DNA of 41,095 nt from a bacterium (GCA_023144005.1 JAGLGN010000033.1:1-41095); one strand, 5' to 3'; shown: positions 1 through 9,606, numbered from the stretch's first letter. The notes: generated by a model from the sequence alone, not told the origin. Made by a program: numbers and translations.

Positions 1-225
1 TAACGATCGCTCACTCCTTCCGGAATTCTCGGTTGGGCGCACGGCTGCGTCGTGCTCGAGTGTGGGGGAGAAGCAGAGAAAAGAGAGTAGAAAAAAACGA
101 ATAGAAGGAGAAGAAAAGGTAAACTATTCTGGATCAGCAGCGCTTTTGCTAATTTATCCCCTTCTCTTCACCTTTCAACTTTTGAACTTGGAACCTTTGA
201 ACCTTGAACGCTTTGATACTGCGAA
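1..225 (+). repeat. Dispersed repeat, right-hand part of a copy
   Basis: Positions 1 to about 208 match 22996-23188 in the same orientation with scattered substitutions and a few indels. Shared landmarks are the start taacgatcgctcactcc, the GC-rich gcgcacggctgcg hairpin, the segment cagcagcgcttttgctaatt, and the closing series of ttgaacttggaacctttgaa-like words. The copy begins mid-element, so the left part lies outside the window. It ends next to the stop of the first gene. A 7-bp inverted repeat (207-213 with 224-230) could act as a weak terminator. Confidence 0.85.
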
Positions 226-230
226 GCGTT

Positions 231-788
231 TTACCAACTCACAAGATATCTGACACCGTTTACTACTCTTTTAAACTCATATTTGGCGGATGGATGCCCG
301 CATACCTTGGCTGCGGTAGCATAGAATCCACCCGCTATATAGATATCCGCTTCGGCATATTCAGGAGCGCCTTTAAGAAGGATCTCAGCGGAATTGTCAG
401 AAAGTATTCGCACTTCCATGTCACCCGAATTGTAGAATCTTTTGTGGAGCACGGATATTTTGGTTAAAAATCTTATGAAATCCTTTCTTGCGACAAAGGC
501 GTGATAGATCCCCTCTAGAACATTTCTTGAAGAATATTCACCAAGCGCTTCCAGGGAGGAGAGCTGGCCGTTAAAGCATTCGGCTGCGATCAGTTCAAGT
601 ATTTCAATATACAGTTCATAAGGATACCAGCCGGAGTTCATGATGGGAAATTTATCATGATCCTTCACCTTTGAGCGTATTGTATCTGATGTCTCTTCCG
701 AATAATACTCGTCAAGGTATCGAAACAGCGAGGTGATGGAAATGCCCTTCACCATGTATTTATGAATCAGATTACTAGAATCAGTCAT
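231..788 (-). CDS. DUF2378/heme-NO-binding-fold-like protein
   Basis: A 185-residue soluble protein with no signal peptide or membrane segment. The pattern resembles the DUF2378 (TIGR02265) family, related to the HNOB/V4R fold. It has an N-terminal helical part, a middle YPYELYIEILELIAAECF helix followed by a conserved-looking leucine/glycine stretch (about 58-85), then a beta-rich C-terminal half ending in a glycine-containing AGGFYATAAKVCG strand-helix. I see no obvious heme-ligating histidine motif, so ligand binding is unproven. Its ATG overlaps the stop of the upstream nitroreductase by 8 bases (ATGACTGA), so it is translated from the same mRNA as the last gene of the proS operon. The family assignment rests on pattern memory and is moderate; function unknown. 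Confidence 0.5.
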   Translation of the reverse strand: MTDSSNLIHKYMVKGISITSLFRYLDEYYSEETSDTIRSKVKDHDKFPIMNSGWYPYELYIEILELIAAECFNGQLSSLEALGEYSSRNVLEGIYHAFVARKDFIRFLTKISVLHKRFYNSGDMEVRILSDNSAEILLKGAPEYAEADIYIAGGFYATAAKVCGHPSAKYEFKRVVNGVRYLVSW

Positions 789-1347
789 ATATTTTCATTA
801 TCTCCTCTACGGGTTTTCGGGATTTCTTCCCCGAAGTCAACCCGTAACCCAATGGCAGTATCACCTGCGGTTCATAATCGGGGCTGATGTCTAATATCTC
901 ATTGAGAAATCCCAATCGGTCCGGCGTATATGTAAGCGTGGCTAAGCCCTCGGCTTTGGCAGCGAGAATGAACCATGATATGCTCAACCATGTCGATTCG
1001 ACATGATATGGCGCGGAATTATGTGAAAATACACAGACGAGGAACGGAGCGTCGCTTAAAAAGGATTTAGTGATCCTGCAGCCCATCGAATTGAATTCCT
1101 CTTTTGCCTTAGTATTGATCTTATTATAGAATTCCGTCTCGATACTCTCACATTCCAGGGTGATCCTGGTTCTAATATCCTTATTTGAAACGGCACAGTA
1201 AAGCCAAGGCTGTTTATTCAGTCCCGAAGGGGCCTTGCCCGCCTCTGTAACGATCTTCTCCACAAGAGACAGGGAATAGTCCTTTTTAGGGTCAAAACGC
1301 CTTTCAGAACGGGAATTTGAAAAGATATCGGTAATTTCCGGCATCAT
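781..1347 (-). CDS. Nitroreductase family FMN oxidoreductase
   Basis: A 188-residue protein of the nitroreductase family, flavin-dependent NAD(P)H oxidoreductases that act as dimers. The N-terminus carries the family's SRRF-like FMN phosphate-binding stretch (SRSERRFDP, about 12-20). It is followed by EAGKAPSGLNKQPW (about 35-48), the typical APSG.NxQPW motif, and a C-terminal PLGYG plus KSRKPVEEI motif as in the family. Length is normal for a compact member. The start ATG shares one base with the proS stop (TGATG), so translational coupling is likely; a second ATG follows immediately. Substrate cannot be predicted. Co-transcription with proS looks incidental. Confidence 0.85.
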   Translation of the reverse strand: MMPEITDIFSNSRSERRFDPKKDYSLSLVEKIVTEAGKAPSGLNKQPWLYCAVSNKDIRTRITLECESIETEFYNKINTKAKEEFNSMGCRITKSFLSDAPFLVCVFSHNSAPYHVESTWLSISWFILAAKAEGLATLTYTPDRLGFLNEILDISPDYEPQVILPLGYGLTSGKKSRKPVEEIMKIYD

Positions 1348-3035
1348 CAGGCCCTTGGGATATTTTCAAAGAGCTTATCTTCGTCAATATCCGATTTTTG
1401 AGATGTTGACCGGTTCAGAAGCTCCAACTTGCCTGATTCCAGGAATTTCCTTCCCACAACTACCCTGTATGGTACTCCAAGAAGGTCGGATTCAGCGAAT
1501 TTTATTCCGGCGTTTAGATCGCGGTCATCAATAATCACATCGTAATTCATGGATATAAGCTTCTTATAGAGTTCTTCCGCCTTTCCCCGTACCTTATCAT
1601 CCTTGACATTTAAAGGCAATATCTCTACATGGAAAGGCGCTATTTTCATAGGCCAGTACATTCCGTTCTCTTTGTTATACTTCTGTTCGATTACAGCAGC
1701 CATAGTCCTCCCGACACCGATGCCATAGCAGCCCATCTGAAATGGCAGGCTTTTACCGTTCTCGTCAAGGAATTTGGCATTCATCGATTTGGAGTATTTC
1801 GTTCCCAGTACAAATATATGTCCGACTTCAATACCTCTGAAACTACTCAGCAGCTCTTCGCATTTCGGGCACTTATCACCTTCTTGACAATAAGCGCAGT
1901 CGATGAATTTGGCGACTTGAACATCTCTCTCCAGATTGACATTCTTCAGATGTGTATCCGTCTTGTTACCGCCAACCACAAAATTGGACATACCCTCTAC
2001 TGAGGTATCAGCGAACAACTTCTCAACCTTAAGGCCTACGGGTCCTGCGAAGCCTATGGGAGCATCGGTCGCCTTGACGATATCGTCCTCAAGCGCAAGG
2101 TCTATGTCGTCTGTTCTGAAGAAGGATCTCAACTTATCAAGATTGATCTCTCTATCTCCACGGATAAGAAAACCCAATATTTTGCCTTTCACCTGAAGCA
2201 GTATGGTCTTTACTATCTTTTCCTTGGGAGTATCGAGAAAATCAGCCACCTCTTCAACGGTTTTGACATTTGGGGTGTCAACCGCGCTCATATCCTTCAT
2301 ATCCTCAGAAGGATTTTCCACGATTCCCGCGGCTTTTTCGACATTGGCGGCATAACCGCATTTACAGGCGAGGATCAGATCCTCTCCGGATTTGGCATGC
2401 ACCATGAATTCCTTGGAGGTGGAGCCGCCGATAGGCCCTGATTGCGCTTCTACCTCGGAATACTCCAATTGCAGATCAGTAAATATATTGTTGTACGCCT
2501 TTTCTGCCTTCGTATATGTTTCAATTGCTCCCTCTTCCGTTGCGTCAAAAGAGTACGCATCCTTCATCGTGAATTCCCTTCCTCTCATAACACCGAATCT
2601 GGGGCGGATCTCGTCTCTGAACTTGGTCTGTATCTGATAGAGGCACATCGGGAGTTCTTTATAGCTCTTGACGTTCTTTCTGACGATCTCCGTTACTATT
2701 TCTTCATGTGTCGGGCCTAGAACAAAGTCTCTGTCATGACGGTCTTTTATCCGCATCATCTCTTTCCCATATACATCCCATCGGCCTGATTCCTTCCATA
2801 ACTCGCTTGGGGAAAGTATCGGCATGAAGATCTCGTGGAAACCGATCTTGTCCATATGCTTTCTTATGATCTTCTCGATCTTCTTTTGTATTTTTATTCC
2901 CAATGGCAGAAGGGTATATACGCCTGCTGCAAGTTTTCTAATATAGCCGCCTCTGACCATTATCTTATGAGAAACGATCTCGGCATCTTGAGGATCTTCC
3001 TTTTGTGTTGGTATAAAATATTGACTTCGTTTCAT
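1347..3035 (-). CDS. proS: Prolyl-tRNA synthetase, bacterial type with editing domain
   Basis: Class II aminoacyl-tRNA synthetase charging tRNA-Pro in the cytoplasm; 562 residues, close to the E. coli enzyme. Visible motifs are GPTHEE (107-112), motif 2 FRDEIRPRFGVMRGREF (139-155) and motif 3 GCYGIGVGR (435-443). The roughly 160-residue insertion between motifs 2 and 3 (about 225-385) is the YbaK-like INS domain that hydrolyses Ala-tRNA-Pro. It contains VEEVADFLDTPKEKIVKTIL. The C-terminal anticodon-binding domain runs from about 465 to 560. CxxC pairs near 379-392 are family-like. The SD CAGGAG precedes the ATG and a good promoter lies 25 bp upstream. First gene of a three-gene operon. Confidence 0.98.
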   Translation of the reverse strand: MKRSQYFIPTQKEDPQDAEIVSHKIMVRGGYIRKLAAGVYTLLPLGIKIQKKIEKIIRKHMDKIGFHEIFMPILSPSELWKESGRWDVYGKEMMRIKDRHDRDFVLGPTHEEIVTEIVRKNVKSYKELPMCLYQIQTKFRDEIRPRFGVMRGREFTMKDAYSFDATEEGAIETYTKAEKAYNNIFTDLQLEYSEVEAQSGPIGGSTSKEFMVHAKSGEDLILACKCGYAANVEKAAGIVENPSEDMKDMSAVDTPNVKTVEEVADFLDTPKEKIVKTILLQVKGKILGFLIRGDREINLDKLRSFFRTDDIDLALEDDIVKATDAPIGFAGPVGLKVEKLFADTSVEGMSNFVVGGNKTDTHLKNVNLERDVQVAKFIDCAYCQEGDKCPKCEELLSSFRGIEVGHIFVLGTKYSKSMNAKFLDENGKSLPFQMGCYGIGVGRTMAAVIEQKYNKENGMYWPMKIAPFHVEILPLNVKDDKVRGKAEELYKKLISMNYDVIIDDRDLNAGIKFAESDLLGVPYRVVVGRKFLESGKLELLNRSTSQKSDIDEDKLFENIPRA

Positions 3036-3059
3036 ATCTACTCCTGATTATTCGGTACT

Positions 3060-3088
3060 ATTGTACTAAAAAGGGTGGATATTTGCAA
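3060..3088 (-). promoter_or_regulatory. Promoter of proS operon
   Basis: On the minus strand the -35 TTGCAA (3083-3088) is separated by 17 bases from the -10 TACAAT (3060-3065). The inferred start of transcription is near 3053, giving a leader of about 18 bases that contains the SD AGGAG. Confidence 0.7.
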
Positions 3089-3498
3089 GAAAGGCAATGA
3101 ACAATGATGCTTCGTAGAGGCTAGAGGCTGGAGGTTGGAGGTTAATAGAGGGAAATGAAGAATGAAGAATTAACATAAAAATAAGAGAATGATGGGAAAA
3201 TATATGTGGGGAATGTTTTCGTGTGATTTTAAACATTGCGTAGAGTTTACAATTGTTTCACAATTCTCAACTCTCCGCTTGGTACTTCTACATCGGGACA
3301 GACGAACTCCAGCGGAGTACGACATGTCCCCTATCTTGATTGGGGTGCGGCGTGAAACGATTGTAACAGAAGATATAAAGTGGTAAGCGAAATAGCGATT
3401 TTCCGGTTACGGATGTGTTTCTTTTTTCCTTACACACTTGTGCCTTGTGCACTTGTCACTTGTGCTCTGCGAAGCAAAGCCTCTACCCTCTATTTACT
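3089..3498. repeat. Non-coding mosaic of dispersed repeat modules
   Basis: No gene is visible. The stretch is a patchwork of segments found elsewhere in the window. 3117-3140 has gaggttggaggtt-type words, as at 32151-32182. About 3199-3232 is an inverted match to 16622-16650 (cacacgaaaacattc). 3269-3359 is an inverted match to 15681-15775 with roughly 80% identity by eye (shared word ttggggtgcggcgtga). 3384-3426 is a direct match to 9725-9767 (40 of 43). 3436-3469 is a direct match to 16779-16812. The order of modules differs between loci. Confidence 0.75.
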
Positions 3499-4536
3499 TC
3501 AGCTTGCTCCGAGTTTTCTCAGAAATTCCGCCCGTTCATCCCATAGTTCGTCAGTTGCTATATCCAGAGCGGTTTTTCCGGCTAAATTCGCCGCATTGAT
3601 ATTCACTCCCCTTTCAACGAGAAGCTTCATCATTTTAAAGTCCTTTTCTTTAAGTGCATACATCAGCGTGGTATTTCCTTCATTATTATAGGCATGTATA
3701 TCGCAATATGTAACAAGTGTATGTCTGATAAGGGCGCTCTTTCTCCAATCTCCACCGAGGTGGTATAAGAGCAAAGCATTGCATTCGTAATGATCTCTTG
3801 CATTGGGATCAGCTCCGGCCGCAAGAAGCACATTCATGATCTCAGCACTCCCGTCGTAAGCGGCATGCAGAAACGCCGTCATACTATCGTCTTCTTCTGC
3901 TATATTCACATCAGCGCCGAAAGCTATCAGAACAGCGGTGCTGATCCCCTCGCCATAAACATGATGGAACATCAGCGGAGTGCGCCCGTATTCACCGAGA
4001 CAATTCACATCAGCGCCTTTTTCCACGAGGGAAAGTATCTCAGGTATCACAGCATTATCCAAGAGAGACTCATTCAGGTTTTTTCTCCTCTCTTTACTTA
4101 TATCAGCGGTTAAGTCAAGATCCGCCAGCTTCCTTTTTACTGCCTCTATCTTTTTCCGTAATCCCATTTTTCTCTTAAGGACATTTGAACACCAGACCCC
4201 TTTTTCTATAAGTTTAAATTTTCTCTTCAGCACAAGCAGAGAAATGATGCGTCCTCCGTAGATTATGATAAAAGTTGTTGCGGTACCAACAGCCCACCAG
4301 AAGCGCTTTACAATAAGAGAGCACGGTATTCCAAAAAGGTTTCCAAGGAAATAACTTACACTCACCACAATGAAGAAGATGAACCCTAGATACAATATGA
4401 TATTAGCAATCGGGAAATAGGACCAATAGTTGAACAATATTATTAAGAATAAAAATATCACCACCAAGGCGGCAGTATTTAGAAGTGGCGCGTCGGTAAA
4501 TAGCGCAGTAAAGAATGCGGCGAGTTCAGCAAACAT
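3499..4536 (-). CDS. Membrane-anchored ankyrin-repeat protein
   Basis: The N-terminal third is hydrophobic with three probable membrane segments (about 18-40, 45-68 and 83-105). A basic, coiled linker follows (about 105-150, rich in K and R). From about 155 to 345 there are four to five ankyrin repeats, seen as VEKGADVN...GRTPLM, IAFGADVNIAEEDDSMTAFLHAA, LLAAGADPNARDHYECNAL, and LVERGVNINAANLAGKTALDIA. Ankyrin repeats bind proteins; the topology puts them on one face of the membrane, probably cytoplasmic given the positive linker. I chose the ATG at 4536 because the SD GAGGG lies 6 bases before it; an upstream ATG at 4542 directly abuts the SD. Partner unknown. It follows the PorV/CsgG gene by 54 bp. 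Confidence 0.85.
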   Translation of the reverse strand: MFAELAAFFTALFTDAPLLNTAALVVIFLFLIILFNYWSYFPIANIILYLGFIFFIVVSVSYFLGNLFGIPCSLIVKRFWWAVGTATTFIIIYGGRIISLLVLKRKFKLIEKGVWCSNVLKRKMGLRKKIEAVKRKLADLDLTADISKERRKNLNESLLDNAVIPEILSLVEKGADVNCLGEYGRTPLMFHHVYGEGISTAVLIAFGADVNIAEEDDSMTAFLHAAYDGSAEIMNVLLAAGADPNARDHYECNALLLYHLGGDWRKSALIRHTLVTYCDIHAYNNEGNTTLMYALKEKDFKMMKLLVERGVNINAANLAGKTALDIATDELWDERAEFLRKLGAS

Positions 4537-4590
4537 GATCATCCCTCTGAAACGATCTCATGTTATCCATTAATAATATATCCGGCCCTC

Positions 4591-5988
4591 TCAATTAACC
4601 TGTTTCAGGATAGAGTCTATGAGTTCGTCCACTCTGGGTTTGTCCTTTTCTTTAACTTCCATCGTAGCCGAGGCCTCAATACGCGAGGTTTCAACATCCA
4701 CAAGTTTGATTCGGATATAGTATATCTTGTTTATAAGGCTTATCTTTCCAACGATCATCTTGTTAACAGCAAGTATCTTACCGACTTTAACCGCGCATTC
4801 CGCGGAAGTACATCCCGCTTTTTGGAATGACATCTCCTGCATGATGAGATTTATCGCGCTTCTTTCGATAACCGTAAACCTTCCCGTCCCGACAAGTCCG
4901 TCACTGATAAAGTCCGCGATCAGCTCTGTGTACCCCTCAGATGTATCGGAGGATTCAAAACTCATTATAGCCACAGAATACTTCTTTTGAACACGCTGTG
5001 CTTTCGGGAATCTCTGCTTCGAAGGTTTTGCGGGTTTACGCTTCTTAACCCTGGGAGCTGCTTTTTCAGGAACACCTCCAAAGGAAAAGCCCAGAGAAAA
5101 ATAATTGTAATTACCGTACTCACCAAGAGAGAAGTTATAATCCAATACCATGTCCTTGTATTTCACGCCCACACCGGCGTTAAGACCAAGAGGTGTGATC
5201 GCGCTGTCGGTATAGAGATAGCCGAGACGTAAATAGAACATATCCATAAGTACATACTCCCCTCCGATACCAAAGTGCAAGTTGTTAGTGGGTTTTGATA
5301 TAAAAACAGAGGTGAGGAGATTGAGATTCAATTTGCCCGACATCATTCTTGCCCCGGCAGTCAGATTTATTCTGGAAGGATCCACTGAGTCCTCATCAGC
5401 GGATATGGGAATGATGTCTATTGCGGAAAGTCCGAAGTTCATATTGTTCAATTTGTATTCAGCTCCGAGGCTTCCATAGATAAAACTTCTCTTATCCGTT
5501 CCAAGATCCTCCACGGCAGGAAGGTTTTCGGTGAAATATGTAAAGTGAGCGCCCACGGAGAGATTTTCATTTATTCCGCGGACATACCCCGCCTTAATAA
5601 TACTGTTGCCGGCAACCTGCGCCGACTCTTGTATGAGTGCTCCATATTCATCTATACGGTCATAACTCGGATTACCGATAGAAGTATAGGTCAGATATGC
5701 GGCATTCGCAGGATCGAGTTTAATACCGACCTGCATCTGAGTGATCTGCCTGCTTTCAAACAGCCCGGGGAAAAATGATAATTTCAGGCCGTATCGTGCA
5801 TTCATATTCAATGCGCTGGCAGGATTGTAGAAAGTGAACGGTAGAGCTTGTGAAGATGCTGCGCCGCCGGGAACTGAAAGGACAAGCCCGTCAACAGGAA
5901 TGAGAACATCAGAATATCCGGTAGAGGAATTGATGATACTGCCGCAAAGTAGACATACAAATAAAACTGCTATTATCTTTTTCATCAT
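4591..5988 (-). CDS. PorV-like outer-membrane barrel fused to a CsgG-like domain
   Basis: A 465-residue exported protein. A signal peptide covers about 1-24 (KKIIAVLFVCLLCGS). Residues about 25-305 read like the PorV/PorQ (UPF0164-type) beta-barrel family: LPFTFYNPASALNMN near the N-terminus, then alternating hydrophobic strands and turns ending in YFSLGFSFGG. A basic, proline-rich linker (about 306-338, KKRKPAKPSKQR) leads into a C-terminal domain of about 125 residues of the CsgG/FlgO/TolB-like family. This domain starts VAIMSFESSDTS and contains FTVIERSAINLIMQEM, GCTSAECAVKVGKILAVN and KMIVGKI. PorV proteins act with type IX secretion in Bacteroidota; CsgG-like domains sit in the periplasm. 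It is 6 bp downstream of the giant secreted protein, so the two are probably co-expressed. Confidence 0.8.
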   Translation of the reverse strand: MMKKIIAVLFVCLLCGSIINSSTGYSDVLIPVDGLVLSVPGGAASSQALPFTFYNPASALNMNARYGLKLSFFPGLFESRQITQMQVGIKLDPANAAYLTYTSIGNPSYDRIDEYGALIQESAQVAGNSIIKAGYVRGINENLSVGAHFTYFTENLPAVEDLGTDKRSFIYGSLGAEYKLNNMNFGLSAIDIIPISADEDSVDPSRINLTAGARMMSGKLNLNLLTSVFISKPTNNLHFGIGGEYVLMDMFYLRLGYLYTDSAITPLGLNAGVGVKYKDMVLDYNFSLGEYGNYNYFSLGFSFGGVPEKAAPRVKKRKPAKPSKQRFPKAQRVQKKYSVAIMSFESSDTSEGYTELIADFISDGLVGTGRFTVIERSAINLIMQEMSFQKAGCTSAECAVKVGKILAVNKMIVGKISLINKIYYIRIKLVDVETSRIEASATMEVKEKDKPRVDELIDSILKQVN

Positions 5989-5994
5989 CTACCC

Positions 5995-8900
5995 CTATTT
6001 CCTGAAATATACAGGTTTGATTTCATGATCTCCCCCGTCAGCCCGTTCGATCAGAATAAAATACAGCCCGGAGACCAATTCATTGCCATTCTCATCGATC
6101 GTAATATCACCCTCTAAGTATCCGTCCTCTTCAATGTCCCAGCCCATAACTTGTTCGCCGCCGGCATTGAGGAGTTTGACAAAATCACCGGCAAATACAT
6201 TTGTAACTCTGAAAGTATCCCTGACTGGATTGGGAATGATAGTTGTATCTTCATACCCTTTGGACCCCAGGAAATCAGTAGATAAAGCATTTGCGGAAAA
6301 GTCTGTAAACACATAATTTACGGGATTGAAAGTATACCCGCCATATGTTGCGGTAATAGTATAATTGCCCCCTGCATCCAAATTGGGGAACGAATAATTT
6401 CCACCGCCGCTTGTCAGAGTGGAATCGCTGAAATCCCCTGAGATAGACACGGTTACACCGTCCAATCCCTGCATATTCAGGTTTTCTGTAACAACTCCTG
6501 AAATGGTAAATGTGTTCAGAGTCCCTATGAAATCACTATCGGTAACATGACCCGTAAGATTGTTGTGATCTATCTCCGTAGGAGTAAAAACATAATGCTG
6601 AAGCGAAGCAATTATTTTGTAATTGCCGCCAGCCGCCAATTGTGTAAATACATAATACCCAGTGGCGGAAGTGCTCAAGGATGCTGTATCTGAGCCCGTC
6701 ATATTCACTGATACGCCCGCAAGCGGGTTTCCGATACCGTTCTCAATAATTCCTGAAATATTCCATTCATTGTATGAAGCGGTAAAATCCTGGGACGGTG
6801 TATCCGCAGCGATATCCACGATATCCCTTTGTACAGGGCTGAAAGAGTAATTTGTCATGGTCGGTGTAATAGCGAATGTTGTCCCGCCGAGAAGTCCGGT
6901 GAAAATAAAATTTCCCGAAGAATCTGTTGCGGTGGAGACAGTGGTATCCCCGGAAAGGTCAACGGTAACTCCCTGAAGCGGAGAAGCATTGTAAGTAATT
7001 GTGCCGGAAACATCATAAGTATCACGGGTCGCAACAAAGTTCTGTGCTTGGTCCGTTGTAGCATCAACGAATGTCTGATCTGTCGGAGCGAAGGTATAAT
7101 GTGTCATGGACGGAACAATAGTATAAGTGGCACCGGACAGAAGCCCGAGAAAGGAGTAATCGCCATTAAAATCTGTTAAAGTAAATCCCGTAGAATCACC
7201 GGAAAGGTCAATAGTAACATCCATAAGATCGCTACCCCGCCAAGTAATATTCCCTTCGAGCAAAACAGTATCGGGAGATCCGATAAATGTCACGGTATCG
7301 ACTTGATCTGCATCCAGGTCGGCCACAACCTTAGAGGTAGGAGCAAATGAGAAATTGGCCTTTGTAGGAGTTAACGTATATGTGGTACCGGCTTCCAGCG
7401 CTGGAAATGAGAAGTCCCCTAAAATATTGGTCGTGGTCGAAACCGGAGTTCCGCCGGTAACGGTTATCTGAACCCCTTCGAGCGGAGAAGTGTCCGGATT
7501 TTCCGCATTACCTGAAACAATATATGTTTTCAGCGTTCCGGTATAATCCTGTGAATTGTTGTCAGCGTCAAGTGCTGGGTAATTTCGCTCTGTCGGAGCA
7601 AATGAATAATAATCCGATGTCGGAGTGGCAGTATATGTCGCGCCTGCCGGGAGATCTGAAAATTCATAATAGCCCACGCCGTCAGTCACCGTGTTCAGGG
7701 TCGTATCACCTGTCAGATTTACCGTAACGCCGGAAATGGGAGATGATGCACCGTCTTGGATGTTGCCCGAAATATCGTATCTGTACAATTGTACATCAAA
7801 ATCACAATCTATTACATTGCCGGATAACGGTGAATAAGTATGATTCAAGATCGTTGAGAAAGAAAAAGGCCTTGAAACTGAAACGACATAAGTACATCCA
7901 GCATCCAAGTTGGAAAAGCTGAAATTCCCGGAACCATCGGTAGTCGTATTTTCAGTTGCATCCCCTGAAAGATGGACCGTCACCCCGTCCGCAGGACCTC
8001 CTGTATCCAGATCATTTACCGTTCCGCTGATATCATATTGAACCGGAGTTGCCGCAAAATTGCAATTTGTAACATCAGTAGAAATGGAGCTGTAATAATA
8101 GTCCACGGGACTATAAGTGTAATATGGATCGCTGGGAGTAACGGTGTATGAATAAGTGGTAGTTCCTGTCGGCAGATTCTTGAAAATGAAATACCCGGTA
8201 ACTGATGTTGCCAGAGAATCGGTAACCGAACCCGTAAGATCAATTGTGATATCGGCAACTGGGCTTCCGCCATCCGTAACAACACCGGAGATATGATTTG
8301 CGGTTTCGCCGTAAAAATTCACGCTCACATTGTCCATGACATTGGAGAATGTTCTCTCATTTGATGGCGGAAAGGCGTAATGATCGTATTCGACAGTGAT
8401 CGTATAAGTTGCTCCGGGAGGGAGATTGAAGAAACAGAAATATCCTCCTGCATCTGTAATCGTTTCCGCATTTGAGTCCCCTGAAAGCGTGACAGAAGCG
8501 CCCGTAATACCCATCGGTGCCTCATCATAGACAAATCCGCTGACCATGACATTGCTGATTTTGGCATGATACAACGTTTGGTTATTGTTATTGTAATATG
8601 AGATCTGAGGCATATTATTGTCATCAAGCGCCAGGAAGCAGTACTCTCCCGTCATAGCGGAACCGTCCACTATATCTTCTTCCCATACAGGGCCGACTTT
8701 CCTGGTAAATTTCAATCGCATCGAATTATCGTCATAAAAAGCGATATTCGGGACCCCGTCGGAACCTATTTTGATCGAGGAATACATTCCCGAGGGGCTG
8801 GTGGAAGTAGCATTTTCATAACTCCAGGCGCCGGCAGTATTATAACCGTACCTTAAAAAGCTCGTGGTCTCGTCCTTATAGGAAATATGCGGTTTATCAT

Positions 8901-9606
8901 TTTCATCAAGATCAAGCGAGGGGTTCGATGCCATCGCTCCGCCGTCGAGTACCTCGGATTCCCACCCGGAACCGATATTTTTAGTATATTTGATACATTG
9001 CAATGTATCGTTTCGATAGGCGATATGCGGATAATCGAGGGAATCAAGATCCAGCGATGGGTCATACCCCACCATCCCGGAAGAATCAACAACATCATAT
9101 TGCCAGTCAGAACCATCGTAATAACAGTAGAGAAGGTCCGTATTCTCCATATCAAGGTAGGCAATATGAGGATTGCCGACGGAATCAAGATCAAGCGAAG
9201 TGTAGTATCCCACACCCATCGCCCCCGCGATAGAATGTACGACCTCTGTGCTCCAAGGGCCGCCACTGTTCGTAGCATATTTAAGATCCATTTCCCAGAA
9301 ATCTTGATATGAGATATGGACTTTATCAAGGGCATCGATCTTTATGGAAGTGTGCATTCCTGTTCCCGATGAATCAAGTACTGTATAATTCCAATTTGAT
9401 CCATTCCAAAAAGCATATTTCAGCCAACCGTTTGTACTGTCATAGTATGAAATATGCGGATATCCGTTTGAATCAAGGTCTATGGAGGAGTACTGGCCTA
9501 CCATTCCGGAAGAATCGACAATATTGTAATTCCAAGTTGCCGCAGATATGGAAACGCAGAGCATAAGAAAAACAAACGCAAGAGTTAAAATCCGGGTTCT
9601 CTTCAT
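5995..9606 (-). CDS. Giant secreted repeat protein with C-terminal sorting domain
   Basis: A 1203-residue protein with a clear signal peptide (about 1-22, RILTLAFVFLMLCVSISA). Residues about 23-350 contain seven units of about 46 residues built on SSIDLDSNGYPHISYYD-like cores, resembling beta-propeller or BNR-type blades. Residues about 352-1110 contain nine carboxypeptidase-regulatory-like (CarboxypepD_reg/SdrD-B type) domains of about 84 residues. Each has the plan ISGxVxD...GVTVxLSGD...TDxxGxFxFxxLxAGxTYTxTP. The last 85 residues (IIPNPVRDTFRV...GNELVSGLYFILIE...PVYFRK) match the type IX-like C-terminal sorting domain. Likely exported to the surface or medium as an adhesin or matrix protein (inference). 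Own promoter; followed by the PorV/CsgG fusion, a plausible export partner. Confidence 0.85.
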   Translation of the reverse strand: MKRTRILTLAFVFLMLCVSISAATWNYNIVDSSGMVGQYSSIDLDSNGYPHISYYDSTNGWLKYAFWNGSNWNYTVLDSSGTGMHTSIKIDALDKVHISYQDFWEMDLKYATNSGGPWSTEVVHSIAGAMGVGYYTSLDLDSVGNPHIAYLDMENTDLLYCYYDGSDWQYDVVDSSGMVGYDPSLDLDSLDYPHIAYRNDTLQCIKYTKNIGSGWESEVLDGGAMASNPSLDLDENDKPHISYKDETTSFLRYGYNTAGAWSYENATSTSPSGMYSSIKIGSDGVPNIAFYDDNSMRLKFTRKVGPVWEEDIVDGSAMTGEYCFLALDDNNMPQISYYNNNNQTLYHAKISNVMVSGFVYDEAPMGITGASVTLSGDSNAETITDAGGYFCFFNLPPGATYTITVEYDHYAFPPSNERTFSNVMDNVSVNFYGETANHISGVVTDGGSPVADITIDLTGSVTDSLATSVTGYFIFKNLPTGTTTYSYTVTPSDPYYTYSPVDYYYSSISTDVTNCNFAATPVQYDISGTVNDLDTGGPADGVTVHLSGDATENTTTDGSGNFSFSNLDAGCTYVVSVSRPFSFSTILNHTYSPLSGNVIDCDFDVQLYRYDISGNIQDGASSPISGVTVNLTGDTTLNTVTDGVGYYEFSDLPAGATYTATPTSDYYSFAPTERNYPALDADNNSQDYTGTLKTYIVSGNAENPDTSPLEGVQITVTGGTPVSTTTNILGDFSFPALEAGTTYTLTPTKANFSFAPTSKVVADLDADQVDTVTFIGSPDTVLLEGNITWRGSDLMDVTIDLSGDSTGFTLTDFNGDYSFLGLLSGATYTIVPSMTHYTFAPTDQTFVDATTDQAQNFVATRDTYDVSGTITYNASPLQGVTVDLSGDTTVSTATDSSGNFIFTGLLGGTTFAITPTMTNYSFSPVQRDIVDIAADTPSQDFTASYNEWNISGIIENGIGNPLAGVSVNMTGSDTASLSTSATGYYVFTQLAAGGNYKIIASLQHYVFTPTEIDHNNLTGHVTDSDFIGTLNTFTISGVVTENLNMQGLDGVTVSISGDFSDSTLTSGGGNYSFPNLDAGGNYTITATYGGYTFNPVNYVFTDFSANALSTDFLGSKGYEDTTIIPNPVRDTFRVTNVFAGDFVKLLNAGGEQVMGWDIEEDGYLEGDITIDENGNELVSGLYFILIERADGGDHEIKPVYFRK

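Noticed and set aside
207-230. Rho-independent terminator of the proS operon
   Set aside because: The 7-bp stem is followed by no T-run on the minus strand and is part of the dispersed repeat.
8853-9335. Open frames of 140-160 codons on both strands inside the giant secreted gene
   Set aside because: They are shadows of the repeat-rich coding sequence, with no SD or family-like sequence.
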